Of a stretch of DNA of 27,500 nt, positions 18,701-27,500 are shown piece after piece. Below the pieces are notes generated by a model, which worked only from the letters and a program-made list of their open reading frames with translations, was not told the DNA's origin and ran no database searches. The DNA lies in contig BFEA01000114.1 of assembly GCA_003427395.1 (NCBI GenBank), positions 739,091-766,590 of the forward strand, written 5' to 3'. This DNA is from Chara braunii (lineage: Eukaryota; Streptophyta; Charophyceae; Charales; Characeae). Within the stretch, counting starts at the first letter, position 1. Each line of letters opens with the position of its first letter. The position numbers and the translations under genes were made by a program.

Positions 18701-19417
18701 GCTGCGGGCCATTATCGGACTGTTACAGGCTGTTGTGCAGCCACGGTTGGGATGAAGGTGAGGTAATGAGGCTCAGGGAGGTGATCAGGCCGGACGAGTA
18801 GGGGGTAAGTACAGCGATTTGGGAGGTCATCAGGAGGTTGACTTCGGTGGTTTGACTTCAGTCTTTGGCCAAGCGGCTATGTGCTTGGCTGCCATTGCGG
18901 GGCCCTCAGGCGCTGACGATATCAAGGCCCTCTCCTTGCGAGTCTGAGAGCACCCCTCTTGTATCTGAGAGTCTCAAAACTATCTCTACCTGCCTTTCTT
19001 ACTCTAAGTCTGGTCTATTGGTTCTGAGAGGAAGGCAGCAGGCGGGATTGCAACCCGTAGGACCGCAGCAAGACTCTGTAGGGAGTCATCCCACCGATTG
19101 CGGGAGCCCTGCCGGAGCTCAGGAGGAGTTCTCGAGGCAGGGAATTGAAAGGTAATTGTTGTTTTCCCTCTATAAACCCAGATATTAGCCCCTATTTGTA
19201 CTGCATGTTATGTTTTGACTGAGTATACGACATGCATCCCTACTTTGACTTTTTGGTTTGACTTTCAAGACATGACTCAGATAAAGTAAAGGAATGCATG
19301 CAAGTCTCAGTTTCAGTTTTGTTGACTGCCTGAAGGCATATTGCGAACAAAGGGGAATTGCACCTGGGGGAAGGTTGGGATGAAGGAAGTTTGCTGTGTC
19401 TGAATGGGTCTTATAGG
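18701..19417. other. Gene-free stretch before the hairpin array
   Basis: No gene recognised. A TCAGTTTCAGTTTTG word (about 19306-19320) precedes the array, and a similar GAGTTTCAGTTTGAC word follows it (about 20388-20402), so it may mark a larger unit. Confidence 0.4.
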
Positions 19418-20243
19418 ATCAGGCATTGTTTCTAAGATGGATGGCTTGACTGTTGTGTTCTATTTTTCGACTTGCATTGAGAATCAGACAAGTTTCATAA
19501 GATTGGATGGTCTGATTGCTCTGAATTGTGAGGGTTTGACTGTGGTTGACTTTTCAAGAGCCAAGCCTGTACCATAAGATTGGAGGGCTTGATTGGCGTG
19601 TTTTAGTTGGGGTTTGTTCTGTTTCATTTGTTTTTGAGCGAGGGGGTCTGAGCAAATCCATAAGATTGGACGGCCCAGCCCCTTTCTGTTTTATTCTGAG
19701 GGGATAATTCTCGCTGAAGACAAAGCATGTCTATAAGATTGGACGACTTTGGACTGTTGCCACACACAGTGGATCAGAGAGAAATGAACCTGGCAGAGGA
19801 CCAAATATGTTCCATAAGATTGGATGGTCTGGCCCAATGCCTCGCACATGCCGGAACCCAAAATGTTAGAATTTGGCTTTACTTTATACTATCCTATCTA
19901 TGAACAAGCTAGTCAGGCACGAGTTCCATAAGATTGGACGACCTGGCTATAGCTTATCATGAAATAAAGAGAGTATAACTAAGAGTATAACTGAAGGTAA
20001 CCTTGGGCAGGCTGGACCTTGTTTCTAAGATGAACGGCTCAGTCCTACATCCAGTGTTTGAACACTAAGTTCAGAGAGGTATATATAACCTGGATATTAA
20101 ACAGTTCAGGGCAACTTAACCTTGCTTCTAAGATGAACGACTATGTCACATGCCCAAAAGAAGAGAGAAGTAGTGGTGCAACCTGTTCGTGTATACTTAA
20201 TGGCTGAGTCAAGCATGTTCCATAAGATTGGATGGCTTGACTT
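19418..20243 (+). repeat. Array of ~10 hairpin units with conserved loop core
   Basis: The core TGTTCCATAAGATTGGAYGG or a near variant occurs ten times, with TAAG at 19433, 19498, 19575, 19661, 19734, 19815, 19929, 20026, 20129 and 20223. Most cores are flanked by complementary arms of 5-9 bp. Examples are AATCAGAC/GTCTGATT (19482-19489, 19510-19517), TAGTCAGG/CCTGGCTA (19910-19917, 19942-19949) and AGTCAAGC/GCTTGACT (20207-20214, 20235-20242). The arms differ between units but stay paired, with some G-T pairs. Units 1, 8 and 9 share a variant core, TTTCTAAGATGRAYG. Unit 9 pairs only through distant GGGCA/TGCCC arms. The family is unknown. It lies upstream of the plus-strand LTR element and might be part of that LTR. 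Confidence 0.85.
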
Positions 20244-20537
20244 TACGCCTTATGTAAACTGGGTGTAAAGAGCTAAAGCATTGAAGGACTATGAACTATT
20301 TGTTTGCTAAGTTGACTTGGGGCTGGCGAGAGTACTTACCTTCGTGGCTTGGCTTTGCATGTGGCTGAGTGAGATGACTACTTGGTCTGAGTTTCAGTTT
20401 GACAGGTAGTTGCTTTAGAGGCTCGCCACGTGCTAGAGCGATAGGAGTTAGCTTAAGTTCTGCATTTTCTGAGCTAAGTTTTTTTTACTTAGATGAATTC
20501 TCACATTTTCTGGGATCTTTTGTTATACTTGGCTTTG
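20244..20537. other. Gene-free spacer
   Basis: Contains GTACTTACC (20332-20340) and a small hairpin (TAAGT and ACTTA around a T run, about 20474-20491). A possible degenerate unit of the following tandem repeat starts near 20485. Confidence 0.4.
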
Positions 20538-20865
20538 TATAAATTTTGGTAAGCCACTTTCTCTACGGGAAGCGCTGCCGAAATTTTTGCAAAATCCAAG
20601 GAGTTGGTCAAATTTTGACTTGTCAAAGTTCAACTTGTCTAAAGTTTATATATGACTTAGTAAAAATCTGGAAAGTCTCATTTTCTAAAAGGAGTGTTGC
20701 CCAAATTTTTTGTTGAATCATGGAGTTAGACAAAAAAAGACTTTGGAAAGTCAAAGACTATTTCTGGTTTCATATTCGGGCTGATTTAAATTCTGAAAAG
20801 ACACTTTTTCTATGGGAAGCGCTGCCAAAATTTTCTGGATTTAAAGGAGATAGATTATTTTGACA
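20538..20865 (+). repeat. ~121 bp tandem repeat, 2.7 units
   Basis: Units start at about 20538, 20659 and 20783, with periods of 121 and 124 bp. Conserved landmarks are TCTGAAAAG-like sequence, CTNTTTCTA, GGAAGCGCTGCC, AAATTTT and GGAGTTNG. The copies differ substantially, so the array is old. Confidence 0.8.
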
Positions 20866-21498
20866 GGTGGCGATTCTGGCGATCCACCCTGAATAGATTC
20901 TGTCATTAGTCTACCTTTGTTTTGGGCACTGGCTTAGAGGTAGGCCTATACTTAGTTGGCAGATAACTTTGAGTGAGAATGTGCTATGGAGGTTCATCCC
21001 CCATATGCTGATGATTTAGTTTGGGCATTGACTTATCTTATGGTACAGGCTTTTCTTGGATATTCGATTCAGGACTTGGACTAGTTTCAGCTTGATCCTA
21101 CGAGGATCATCTTCTGTTATCACTGATAACAGGTTGGTTGCCGATTCGTCGGTTTACGATTCAACTCCAATCCACTCCTGTTACTCAACCTAAAGACTTT
21201 AGCCCTGTGGTTTGAATTGTTTCATTGTGTTTTCACCCAGACTTTATTGAATGACCTTTTAACTAAAGTACTGAGTATTTACTTTGGGGAGTTGCACAAG
21301 AGTGAGGATTGTATGGCTAAAACGAGGGGTATGAGTGCAAGGAATGGTTGAAGTTGACCCCGAGTAGTGTGTGAACTTCTGGATGAATCTTTGATATGAT
21401 TGTAGGTGCATTTGTGGTTCGGACGCTGGATGTGATTGCCTGCGATTACATACATATATGGTTGAGAGGAGCCCCACTGTGACTGTGAGAAGTGATCG
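20866..21498. other. Gene-free stretch, possibly LTR U3
   Basis: No gene. If the TATA-like box at 21502 belongs to the LTR element downstream, this would be U3 sequence. The minus strand carries CCTGTACCATAAGAT (about 21050-21036), which matches a unit of the hairpin array. Confidence 0.35.
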
Positions 21499-22602
21499 TC
21501 CTATATAAATAAGCCTTATATATATATTTATATGTGCCTTGGGCATGCGCGCAACTTATTGTGATCATGCGCAAGGGTTAGCCAGGCTATGGCTTGAGAG
21601 AAAAAGGGAGATTCCCTTTTATCCTTTGCTTCTTAGAGATTTTTATAGTCGAACGTTGGTCCTGGGCCGGGATTCAAGGTCCTTGTCCAGGACATCCCAA
21701 GCCCTAGACTCTGCACGGAAGGAATTTGCCCCCGTGCAGAGCCTATTTGCCTTGCCTACCGAGACGCTCAGACCAAAGTTCGGAAGTCTCGCGGCGGCTG
21801 CACGACTATTCCTTCAAACGTGCAATGTCGTGAGGAATTAGACCCTCACAACGCTTCGAGTCTGACACCTGAGTGTCATAAGCTGTACTCGGATCCGCGA
21901 GGGACCGCTTGATTATGGGCACTACATAGTACGCCATCATTGCGACTGCTTGCGTACGTTTGCATTGCGCGTCGATATGAGTTAGTCCTTTGTCCGCGCG
22001 GTTTTATACTAAGCCTCGCGCGCGACGCCCATTTGACTTTCGCATCGGAAAGTTATGGGTTGGCTACCGAGCGGCTAGGAGCGTTGTCGCGTTGTTTGTG
22101 TTGTGTCATGTTGTACGTGCGTGCGTGTGTGTTTTATTTTTGTGTTCGTAAAGTGGTGTGCGCGTGGTGTGTGGGATGCGTCCTAGTCGACCGATGACGA
22201 GTCGCGCTTGGGACCTCAGCCCCCCAAGATGTCGGTTCGCGTGCGGGTTCGATAGGCGTATTACCGCACATACCCCCTATGCTATAGCGAACGAGAAACG
22301 TCCTCGGCTGGTCCACCTCTGCGATTGCAACTGATTAGCTTTCGTACTGTGGACTGGTAGCTCGGCGGGGATACGCCCACCGAAGGGAGGTGACAACTCC
22401 CGTAACGTGGAGGTAAGTTGTGCCTCGCGTACGCCCTATCCTGTCGTAGGGGCTCGCGAGAGGTATGGCTGACGCACTCGGCCGGAGCGGCCTAAGGAAG
22501 CTTCATTTGTGTGTTCACGGCGAGGTTGGTCCAACTCATGCATGACGCGGCCGAGAGGGTCCCGCGCTGCCACGTGCGGTGCCGGACCGATGCGCCCGAC
22601 AG
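21499..22602 (+). mobile_element. Probable 3' part of a 5' LTR
   Basis: The end is inferred from the primer binding site at 22604: the LTR should finish at about 22601 (GACA). A TATA-type box, CTATATAAATAAG at 21502-21514, is a suitable U3 promoter. Sequence between 21530 and 22602 is GC-rich with no gene, fitting R and U5. The LTR's 5' end is not identified, and no matching 3' LTR lies inside the window. Confidence 0.45.
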
Positions 22603-22603
22603 G

Positions 22604-22622
22604 TGGCGCCGTTGCCGGGGAT
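22604..22622 (+). promoter_or_regulatory. Primer binding site for tRNA-Asp
   Basis: TGGCGCCGTTGCCGGGGAT is complementary to the 3' 19 nt of plant cytosolic tRNA-Asp (ending GGCGCCA). It starts with the diagnostic TGG. This primes minus-strand DNA synthesis and fixes the element's orientation and LTR end. Confidence 0.9.
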
Positions 22623-23889
22623 AAGTGTTGTCTACCGTTATCCCTGGTGGACCGACATCCGAGTATTGGAAGTGAGAAAATAGGCAAATGAGAAGTTTTC
22701 GTTAGGACTATATGAGTGATCAGTGAATATCTCGGCTATTGATTGGAAGTGTCGTAGAATTGAGGGGTCCCTAAAAATCGGGTCTAGATTCGAGGCAGGT
22801 TGATGATTCAGGCGAAGTGACCGCTTCTTCCTTATTGAGTGGTTTGGACAGGATGATTGGTAGCATATCGTGCTGGATGAAAGACGAGAAGTGAGGGTTG
22901 GTTAGGCGATGTGGTCTTGGTTGGAGGGACCCGATTTGGATTAATGTGGTATGAGTGACTCGAGGGTGATAAGTGTTTGGAGTCTGTGTTCACCGACCTT
23001 GACTAGCATGATGGTATTTGGGATTGGTAACCCGTCTGGTTCGATGGTTGGCAGGCCTGGGCAGTGTTTTGCGTGTTTGACGTTGCTAAGGTTAAGCATG
23101 ATTATTGTGAGAATTAACACTATGACGTACCCTTTTTTGACTACCATAAGAGTCATCTGAATGATTGAGAAAACATCGTAGTACGTTTGCATCATAATAG
23201 AGTTAAGGATGATTGAGATAATAATCATCTGCCAAGAGTTGAAGGTATAGACCCTCTCCTAGGTGTCAGGTTAGAAATCGTCTGTGCGCTTTGAGAAGAA
23301 GTAGGTTAAGGAAAGCTGAAGGATATTACTTGCATGAGCTTAGATGTTTGAGCCTGGATTCTAAGTGGTCGTTCTGCTACGGGATATAGTGAGACTGGGT
23401 AATACCTTCTTTACGTGAAGGACATTTAATCCTAGAGGGAGTTGGAGTAGCAATGGAAGAGCTAACATTTAGACTATTTTGCTCGCTTCTAAGGGAGTGG
23501 TGGATAGTAATTGATGCTAGACCTTCGCCTGAACGCTTCCAGGTTGGACCATCCACTTAGGAAGCTAAAAGTTTGAGGTTTTTTGTTTTGAGGATGTTAT
23601 TTCGAGTTATATATTGGACTCACCTATAGACGTCAAGCCCTGTAAGCCTAGGGTATGCCTAACAGTGTGAAGTTATATGTTTAAATAGATATCATTTTTA
23701 GGAGTGTTCCGTATGGGTATTTTTATTGGGATTATACTTGGGATCTTATCAGTCTGTAGGAACTTATATGAAGTCTCTAGTCCAGCATTTGGTTCATGTT
23801 TGGCCATTTAGCCTGTACGTTTGGGTCGCTCTTCCAAGAATGGTAGGGATAGTCAGTTTAATAATGGAAGGCATGTTGGACGTTTGTCT
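22623..23889. other. Retroelement leader, no gene
   Basis: About 1.2 kb between primer binding site and the first ORF with no credible coding frame. A small hairpin TGACT/AGTCA encloses ACCATAAG at 23138-23155, echoing the loop of the array upstream. Confidence 0.5.
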
Positions 23890-24603
23890 ATGATGGACAG
23901 AACCCAGACAAAGCAAAGGCAACTCATGATGCCTTATGCACGGGAAGACCCGCGTATGCTCGGGCCAATTAAGAAAGAGGGAGGGTTCGAGGTGTCTTTA
24001 CCCAGGCGGGTCAGAGCAGGAGAGTACCTCTCTTCACGGTGGGGCATGTTGATGGGCACAGACATCTTTGCCTGGATCGAGTCTGGGTTCAATGACGACC
24101 AGGAGTGTGCGATTGTAAGGGTGACGTTGTACGCCTCGCCCTCGTTCTGGATCGAGCATGGGATAGAGTTGGCGCTCGGGCATGGGAGCTTGCTTGTTAA
24201 GTCTTTGAGGGTAGCCGAGGCAGCTGCAACAAAGTGGGTGAGGGAAGCGTCCCGTGACGGGGAAGAGCAAGCACTGACCCGTATAGAGGTCAAGCGCGCT
24301 GGAGAGTTCAGGCTTCCATCTGCTCCGCTACGAGTAATCCTGCCTAAGTTTCTGATAGAGAAGAGTTTTGGTGGGCAGACAAGGGTAGAGGCGGCTGCTG
24401 AGGCTGCTCTGAAGGTGCGAGATTGGGAGTACGAGCGATACACATGTGAACTGATATATGGTCTATATCTAGACCCGAGCTTCTTGCCCCTTAGTCAGTG
24501 GCTCAGGAACACGATAAATACAGTGGACGTATACGCCTCGTCTCATGATCCGAATGAGGGAAATGTAGACTGGGAGGAGATTCGGGCAGCAGTAGGCCGA
24601 TAG
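23890..24603 (+). CDS. Intact ORF of unknown function in retroelement leader
   Basis: I do not recognise this protein. From the first ATG (23890, with a second at 23893) it is 237 residues; the frame stays open upstream to a stop at 23809. It is mixed alpha/beta in appearance, with no signal peptide, membrane segment or zinc motif. Landmarks are a basic N-terminus (RTQTKQRQ), SLPRRVRAGEYLSSRWGML, WIESGFNDDQE, a repeated Ala-rich helical character (VAEAAATKW and VEAAAEAALKV), and the C-terminal VDWEEIRAAVGR. It lies after the tRNA-Asp primer binding site and 243 bp before gag on the same strand. An extra ORF in that place could be an accessory or Gag-related protein. It has no internal stop over 238 codons, while the adjacent gag has four. 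A long antisense frame overlaps it, so chance GC-driven openness is a caveat. Confidence 0.6.
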   Translation: MMDRTQTKQRQLMMPYAREDPRMLGPIKKEGGFEVSLPRRVRAGEYLSSRWGMLMGTDIFAWIESGFNDDQECAIVRVTLYASPSFWIEHGIELALGHGSLLVKSLRVAEAAATKWVREASRDGEEQALTRIEVKRAGEFRLPSAPLRVILPKFLIEKSFGGQTRVEAAAEAALKVRDWEYERYTCELIYGLYLDPSFLPLSQWLRNTINTVDVYASSHDPNEGNVDWEEIRAAVGR

Positions 24604-24845
24604 GGAATGCCTCTTTCTCCACTAAATGCGCTTCTTTTGACTTGGTTGGGGTCGTCCCTCTACCCATTATCGTAGTTATGAAGGTAAGCGTCAGTGTAAC
24701 TAGGGGTTGAGGCCTGGTTGCATGAGAAAAAATGGTAGATAGCGTGGTGCAAGTGTTAGCAGTTTACCTTTGTCTGCCTGAGCTTACTTGAATCCTTTTT
24801 TGATGATCTATTGCCCGCTATGCGTACCAGGCTGTTGCCAGCACC

Positions 24846-26360
24846 ATGGCAGAAGAAAGCGGCTTTGCCAAGATCCTGCGTTGGAGAAATTTGTGCCAGA
24901 TAAAGGTGTTGTTGCGTGAGGTACTGTGAGAGTCAATGCCTCCAAACCTCCGTGCTCTGTTGTTCCAAGGAAGGAACTTGTCCGACTTTCTATGTGACTT
25001 TTAGGGCTTCAGCCTTACGAAGAAGTGAGATGAGAAAGCGATGTGGTGCATGTTCCCCTTGTTCGTTTGTGAGAGATTAAGTGAGGAGGTATATACCCTC
25101 AAGCAGCAGTCGAAGACGTGGGATGCGCTGGACAGTTCCTTAAGGCTAAGATTCCCAGAAGATGGAATAGAAGGCCAACGTGGGGAATGCTATGTGCCAC
25201 CGGTTGCGGGCGCACCATCGCAGGCAGAGTTAAGTGGTCTACAACGACAAGTAAGGGTATTGGAAGAGAGGTTAGCACGGCTGGAAGAGGCCAGGAACGG
25301 CAAAAGGAGGACCTCTGAGGGAGCATTGAGCGGGCCGACTAAGTGAAGTGACGTAGAAAGAAGGGGAATTCATCAAAAGTTACTCCTCCACAAGGGAACC
25401 TCGGAGGGATGAGCCTGCGCCCCGGGAAGGGACGGAGACGAGGGATTCATTGAAATAACGGAGGAGCAGGAGGCTGACATGGCCCAGCCTGTTATTGCGC
25501 CTGATCCGAAGAGGGGGCCCATTAACGCGGAAGCATCCGCAGATACGGGACGGGAGAGGCAAAGGAATGAGTGGTGGCCAGAGCACTGGGCAGAAGTGGT
25601 ATGTGATCGTTGGGGAAAGATTGGTCGCACCCCTCAAGGAGGCAAGGAAAAGGGGGTGATGGGTGAAAAAGGGGAGCCTGAACCTCCCAAGTTGACGAAG
25701 GCTCAGCGGAAGGCGAGGAATCGGGCCCAGGGGGGCCAAGGTACCAGAAAGGGGCAGGGCATGCCGCAGGGAGGGGCCACCCCGCAAGAGGTGGAAGGCA
25801 GAGCAGCACAAGAGAGGCCCCCGCCGATTGATCGTTCGCTATACGGGCAGTGGGAGCCATGTGGTCAAGTAGGGCCAAGACCCATATATATTCCATATTT
25901 GCCCTGTGTACAAGGCAGTTGGTTGTGCCCACAAATCGATATGATGACACCCAGGTCCCCTGTAGTCCAGTGCCAGCCAGCCTTGTGTATGAGATCATTG
26001 CAGCCGCCGATACCCCAAGGGGCACAAGGCCGAGTGGCCGGTGGAAAGGGCCAAAAGCGAAAAGCTGAAAAGAGTTGTAGGGATGAGGGGCACAGAAAAT
26101 GAGAATTCGGTGGCGGCAAAGGTGGCTTTGGAGGGAAGAAAGCAGGTTGGGAAGAAAATACTTGCAGGCATTGTGCCAAAGAAGGACACATAATGAAGTT
26201 TTGTCGGGAACGAAGGGCCGATGAGACAAGCGGTTTGATAAGGACTAATATTGAGGGAGGTGTTTTCGACAGGGTCGGGAAGTATATCGACCCAACCATC
26301 CCAGGGGGAACACGGAAGGAGGCTTTGCGGCGAGATGGAGCGTCGAGCGTTGCCTCATGA
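24846..26360 (+). pseudogene. LTR-retrotransposon gag (decayed)
   Basis: Gag packages element RNA. The frame starts at an ATG in good context (CACCATGG, 24846). Capsid-like sequence follows: NLRALLFQGRNLSDFL, MFPLFVCERLSEEVYTL and WDALDSSLRLRFPED, typical of the retrotransposon gag capsid end. A leucine-zipper-like stretch (LQRQVRVLEERLARLEEA) follows. A basic, Gly/Gln-rich linker then leads to a perfect C-X2-C-X4-H-X4-C zinc knuckle (CRHCAKEGHIMKFC, 26163-26204) and a short tail ending at 26360. In-frame stops lie at 24927 (TGA), 25002 (TAG), 25026 (TGA) and 26100 (TGA). Between 25346 and 25450 the reading moves to another frame and back. The segment from 25479 to the end shares one frame apart from the 26100 TGA. 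No protease or RT follows, so the element may be gag-only. Confidence 0.85.
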
Positions 26361-27113
26361 ATGTAGTCGTGAAAGAGAAGGGTTTGTGTGAGAAGTGTCT
26401 GGAAATTTAAGCAGACTGTAAATGCAAGCGAGAAATCTCAATCGTATAGCTGTTGTAGGTAGGCACAGCGTACAGAGGGGAGGGATTTTCGTAATAATTG
26501 TCCGGTAAGGTAGCTCGAGTTGTAGGCAGGAGGAACCCCAATAGAACCGCTGTATAGGTGGGAAATGTTAGGTCTGCCCCACATCACGTTATTGGGATGT
26601 CTCAAGTAGATGGGGCAAGGAGTGACCCTAAAGGCATTGTTATGAAGTAGAGATCTGTTTCATTAGGTCTATTGATCGAGAGAAGGAGATATGAGACATA
26701 CGTCATGCCTAGGCTTAGATAGACGTATGGATGTGAGAGGTAGGAGAGGTTTGGGAAGAAACCTCAGCGTGGGGGGGATAGGTCATCTAGCCTAAGGAGG
26801 AAGTTGTAGGACTGGTGTATGGGCGACTCCTAGCCTTACTTTTTTTGGATATCTGGATATGTCCTGGATTACTTGGGTCCCTCGGATTGAGAAGTACGGC
26901 TACGTCGGGATCAAACTGTTTTAGCTATAGCTTGGTCAGGGAGACCGCATTTGTTCTTGTGTGATATGAGTGACGATTTGAGTTGAGCTTGTTCACCTCC
27001 GAGTGAATATATGTAATTCGAGACATTTGGCTCACGTTTGAGTTGGGGTATTGTACCCCTGTATATATATTGAGTTGAGGCCTTATCCGAGATTGTCTTT
27101 TGTATATGACGAT
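26361..27113. other. Gene-free stretch after gag
   Basis: No protease, RT or integrase motif in any frame. A G-run purine patch (GCGTGGGGGGGATAGG, about 26767-26782) could be a polypurine tract, but no 3' LTR matching upstream sequence could be recognised. GGGGTA and TACCCC form a small hairpin near 27044-27058. Confidence 0.4.
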
Positions 27114-27187
27114 CACATTCACTCTCACATGTGTGGTTTTATCCTGATATATGATGGTTTTGTGTGAGAGATGTGTGGAATGCATCT
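27114..27187 (+). other. Imperfect hairpin
   Basis: CTCTCACA (27122-27129) pairs with TGTGAGAG (27173-27180), and outer CACA (27114-27117) can pair with TGTG (27182-27185). The loop is about 43 nt. Confidence 0.55.
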
Positions 27188-27239
27188 CATGTGTTTTGGA
27201 TTGTGTGGATTTTATGAGATTGAATGGATGTGAACTGTC

Positions 27240-27302
27240 TCCTCTTCGGTATACTCGTGCGGCCCGCCTACAGGCAGGACGAGGCCGAGTGTAAGAAGAG
27301 GA
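27240..27302 (+). other. 63 nt hairpin, 16 bp stem
   Basis: TCCTCTTC (27240-27247) pairs with GAAGAGGA (27295-27302), and TATACTCG (27250-27257) pairs with CGAGTGTA (27286-27293) through one G-T pair. A small internal bulge separates the two halves. The loop is about 28 nt. Confidence 0.7.
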
Positions 27303-27360
27303 AATGCAGTCTGTTATTGTGAAAGCATGAATGCCGAGTGTTTTATGCTTAAGTCGCAAA

Positions 27361-27475
27361 AAGGGTCCATAAGCAGGCCCCTCAGTTTGAGTTGGTTCGT
27401 GGTTGAGTTGTGGAGAGGACCCATAAGTAGGCCTCTCAGTTTGAGTTGTTCTATGATTGAGACCCGTTCTGATTA
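27361..27475 (+). repeat. 53 bp tandem repeat of CCATAAG hairpins
   Basis: Two units, 53 bp apart, each have a hairpin then CAGTTTGAGTTG. In the first, AGGG and CCCT form the lower stem. In the second, GAGAGG and CCTCTC do. Both have CC and GG closing an ATAAGYA loop above a mismatch or bulge. The array may extend past the window edge. Confidence 0.75.
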
Positions 27476-27500
27476 AGGAAGGTGGAAGTGTTATTTATAG

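Noticed and set aside
19418-20243. CRISPR-like array (regular repeats with unique spacers)
   Set aside because: Spacing varies from 65 to 114 bp, the repeat core is degenerate, the arms change between units, no cas genes are present and the context is eukaryotic.
20862-20885. Second primer binding site (GACAGGTGGCGATTCTGG)
   Set aside because: It shares GACAGGTGGCG with the true site at 22598, but the following bases do not match a tRNA 3' end that I can name.
23934-24443. 169-codon antisense ORF over the unknown leader ORF
   Set aside because: It is on the strand opposite the retroelement and is probably a shadow of the plus-strand frame; it shows no recognisable motif.
25522-26299. Antisense ORFs over gag
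   Set aside because: The plus strand carries capsid-like sequence and a perfect CCHC knuckle, so the minus-strand frames are shadows.
27240-27302. microRNA precursor
   Set aside because: The stem is only 16 bp with a ~28 nt loop and there is no expression evidence; a duplex of miRNA length cannot be defined.

Overview
The window is repeat-dominated nuclear DNA from a eukaryote. The evidence is microsatellites, poly(A/T)-tailed Pol III retroposons, U6 snRNA-derived sequences and two decayed LTR retrotransposons. The U6 fragments read like plant U6, and the plus-strand retroelement has a primer binding site complementary to plant-type tRNA-Asp. A land plant or streptophyte alga is therefore the best guess; the exact organism cannot be told from this window. 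I see no intact host gene. Four N positions at 16943-16992 show this is draft assembly.

Layout. 1-8650: non-coding mosaic with microsatellites, a ~120 bp dispersed repeat in several direct copies and one inverted copy, foldback palindromes, minisatellites and a tRNA-like SINE head (2862-3171). 8647-8970 (minus): a Pol III-type retroposon in which a piece of U6 snRNA lies between an A-box-like and a B-box-like sequence, ending in a poly(A) tail. 9175-15235 (minus): a Ty3/gypsy element in the order gag, zinc knuckle, protease, RT, RNase H, integrase. Frameshifts, stops and lost catalytic residues inactivate it, and a 294 bp foldback MITE with a TTTA duplication interrupts it between RNase H and integrase.

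15236-18700: GC-rich non-coding DNA with two U6 pseudogene copies 194 bp apart, a strong hairpin after the second copy, a diverged 180 bp duplication and a CTG-rich tract. 19418-20243: the most unusual structure in the window, about ten units spaced 65-114 bp that share a ~20 nt core. Most are flanked by inverted arms whose sequence differs from unit to unit but stays complementary. A ~121 bp tandem repeat follows (20538-20865).

21499-26360 (plus): a second LTR element with a TATA-like box, a likely LTR end, a 19 nt tRNA-Asp primer binding site, a ~1.2 kb leader, one intact ORF of unknown function (23890-24603) and a decayed gag with a zinc knuckle. No pol is visible before the window ends, so it may be a gag-only non-autonomous element. 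26361-27500: more hairpin-rich non-coding DNA, including two hairpins that share an apical sequence but have different lower stems.

Most of the sequence is explained by layered transposition and decay. The parts not explained by known families are the hairpin array, the U6-bearing SINE, and the intact leader ORF beside a dead gag.
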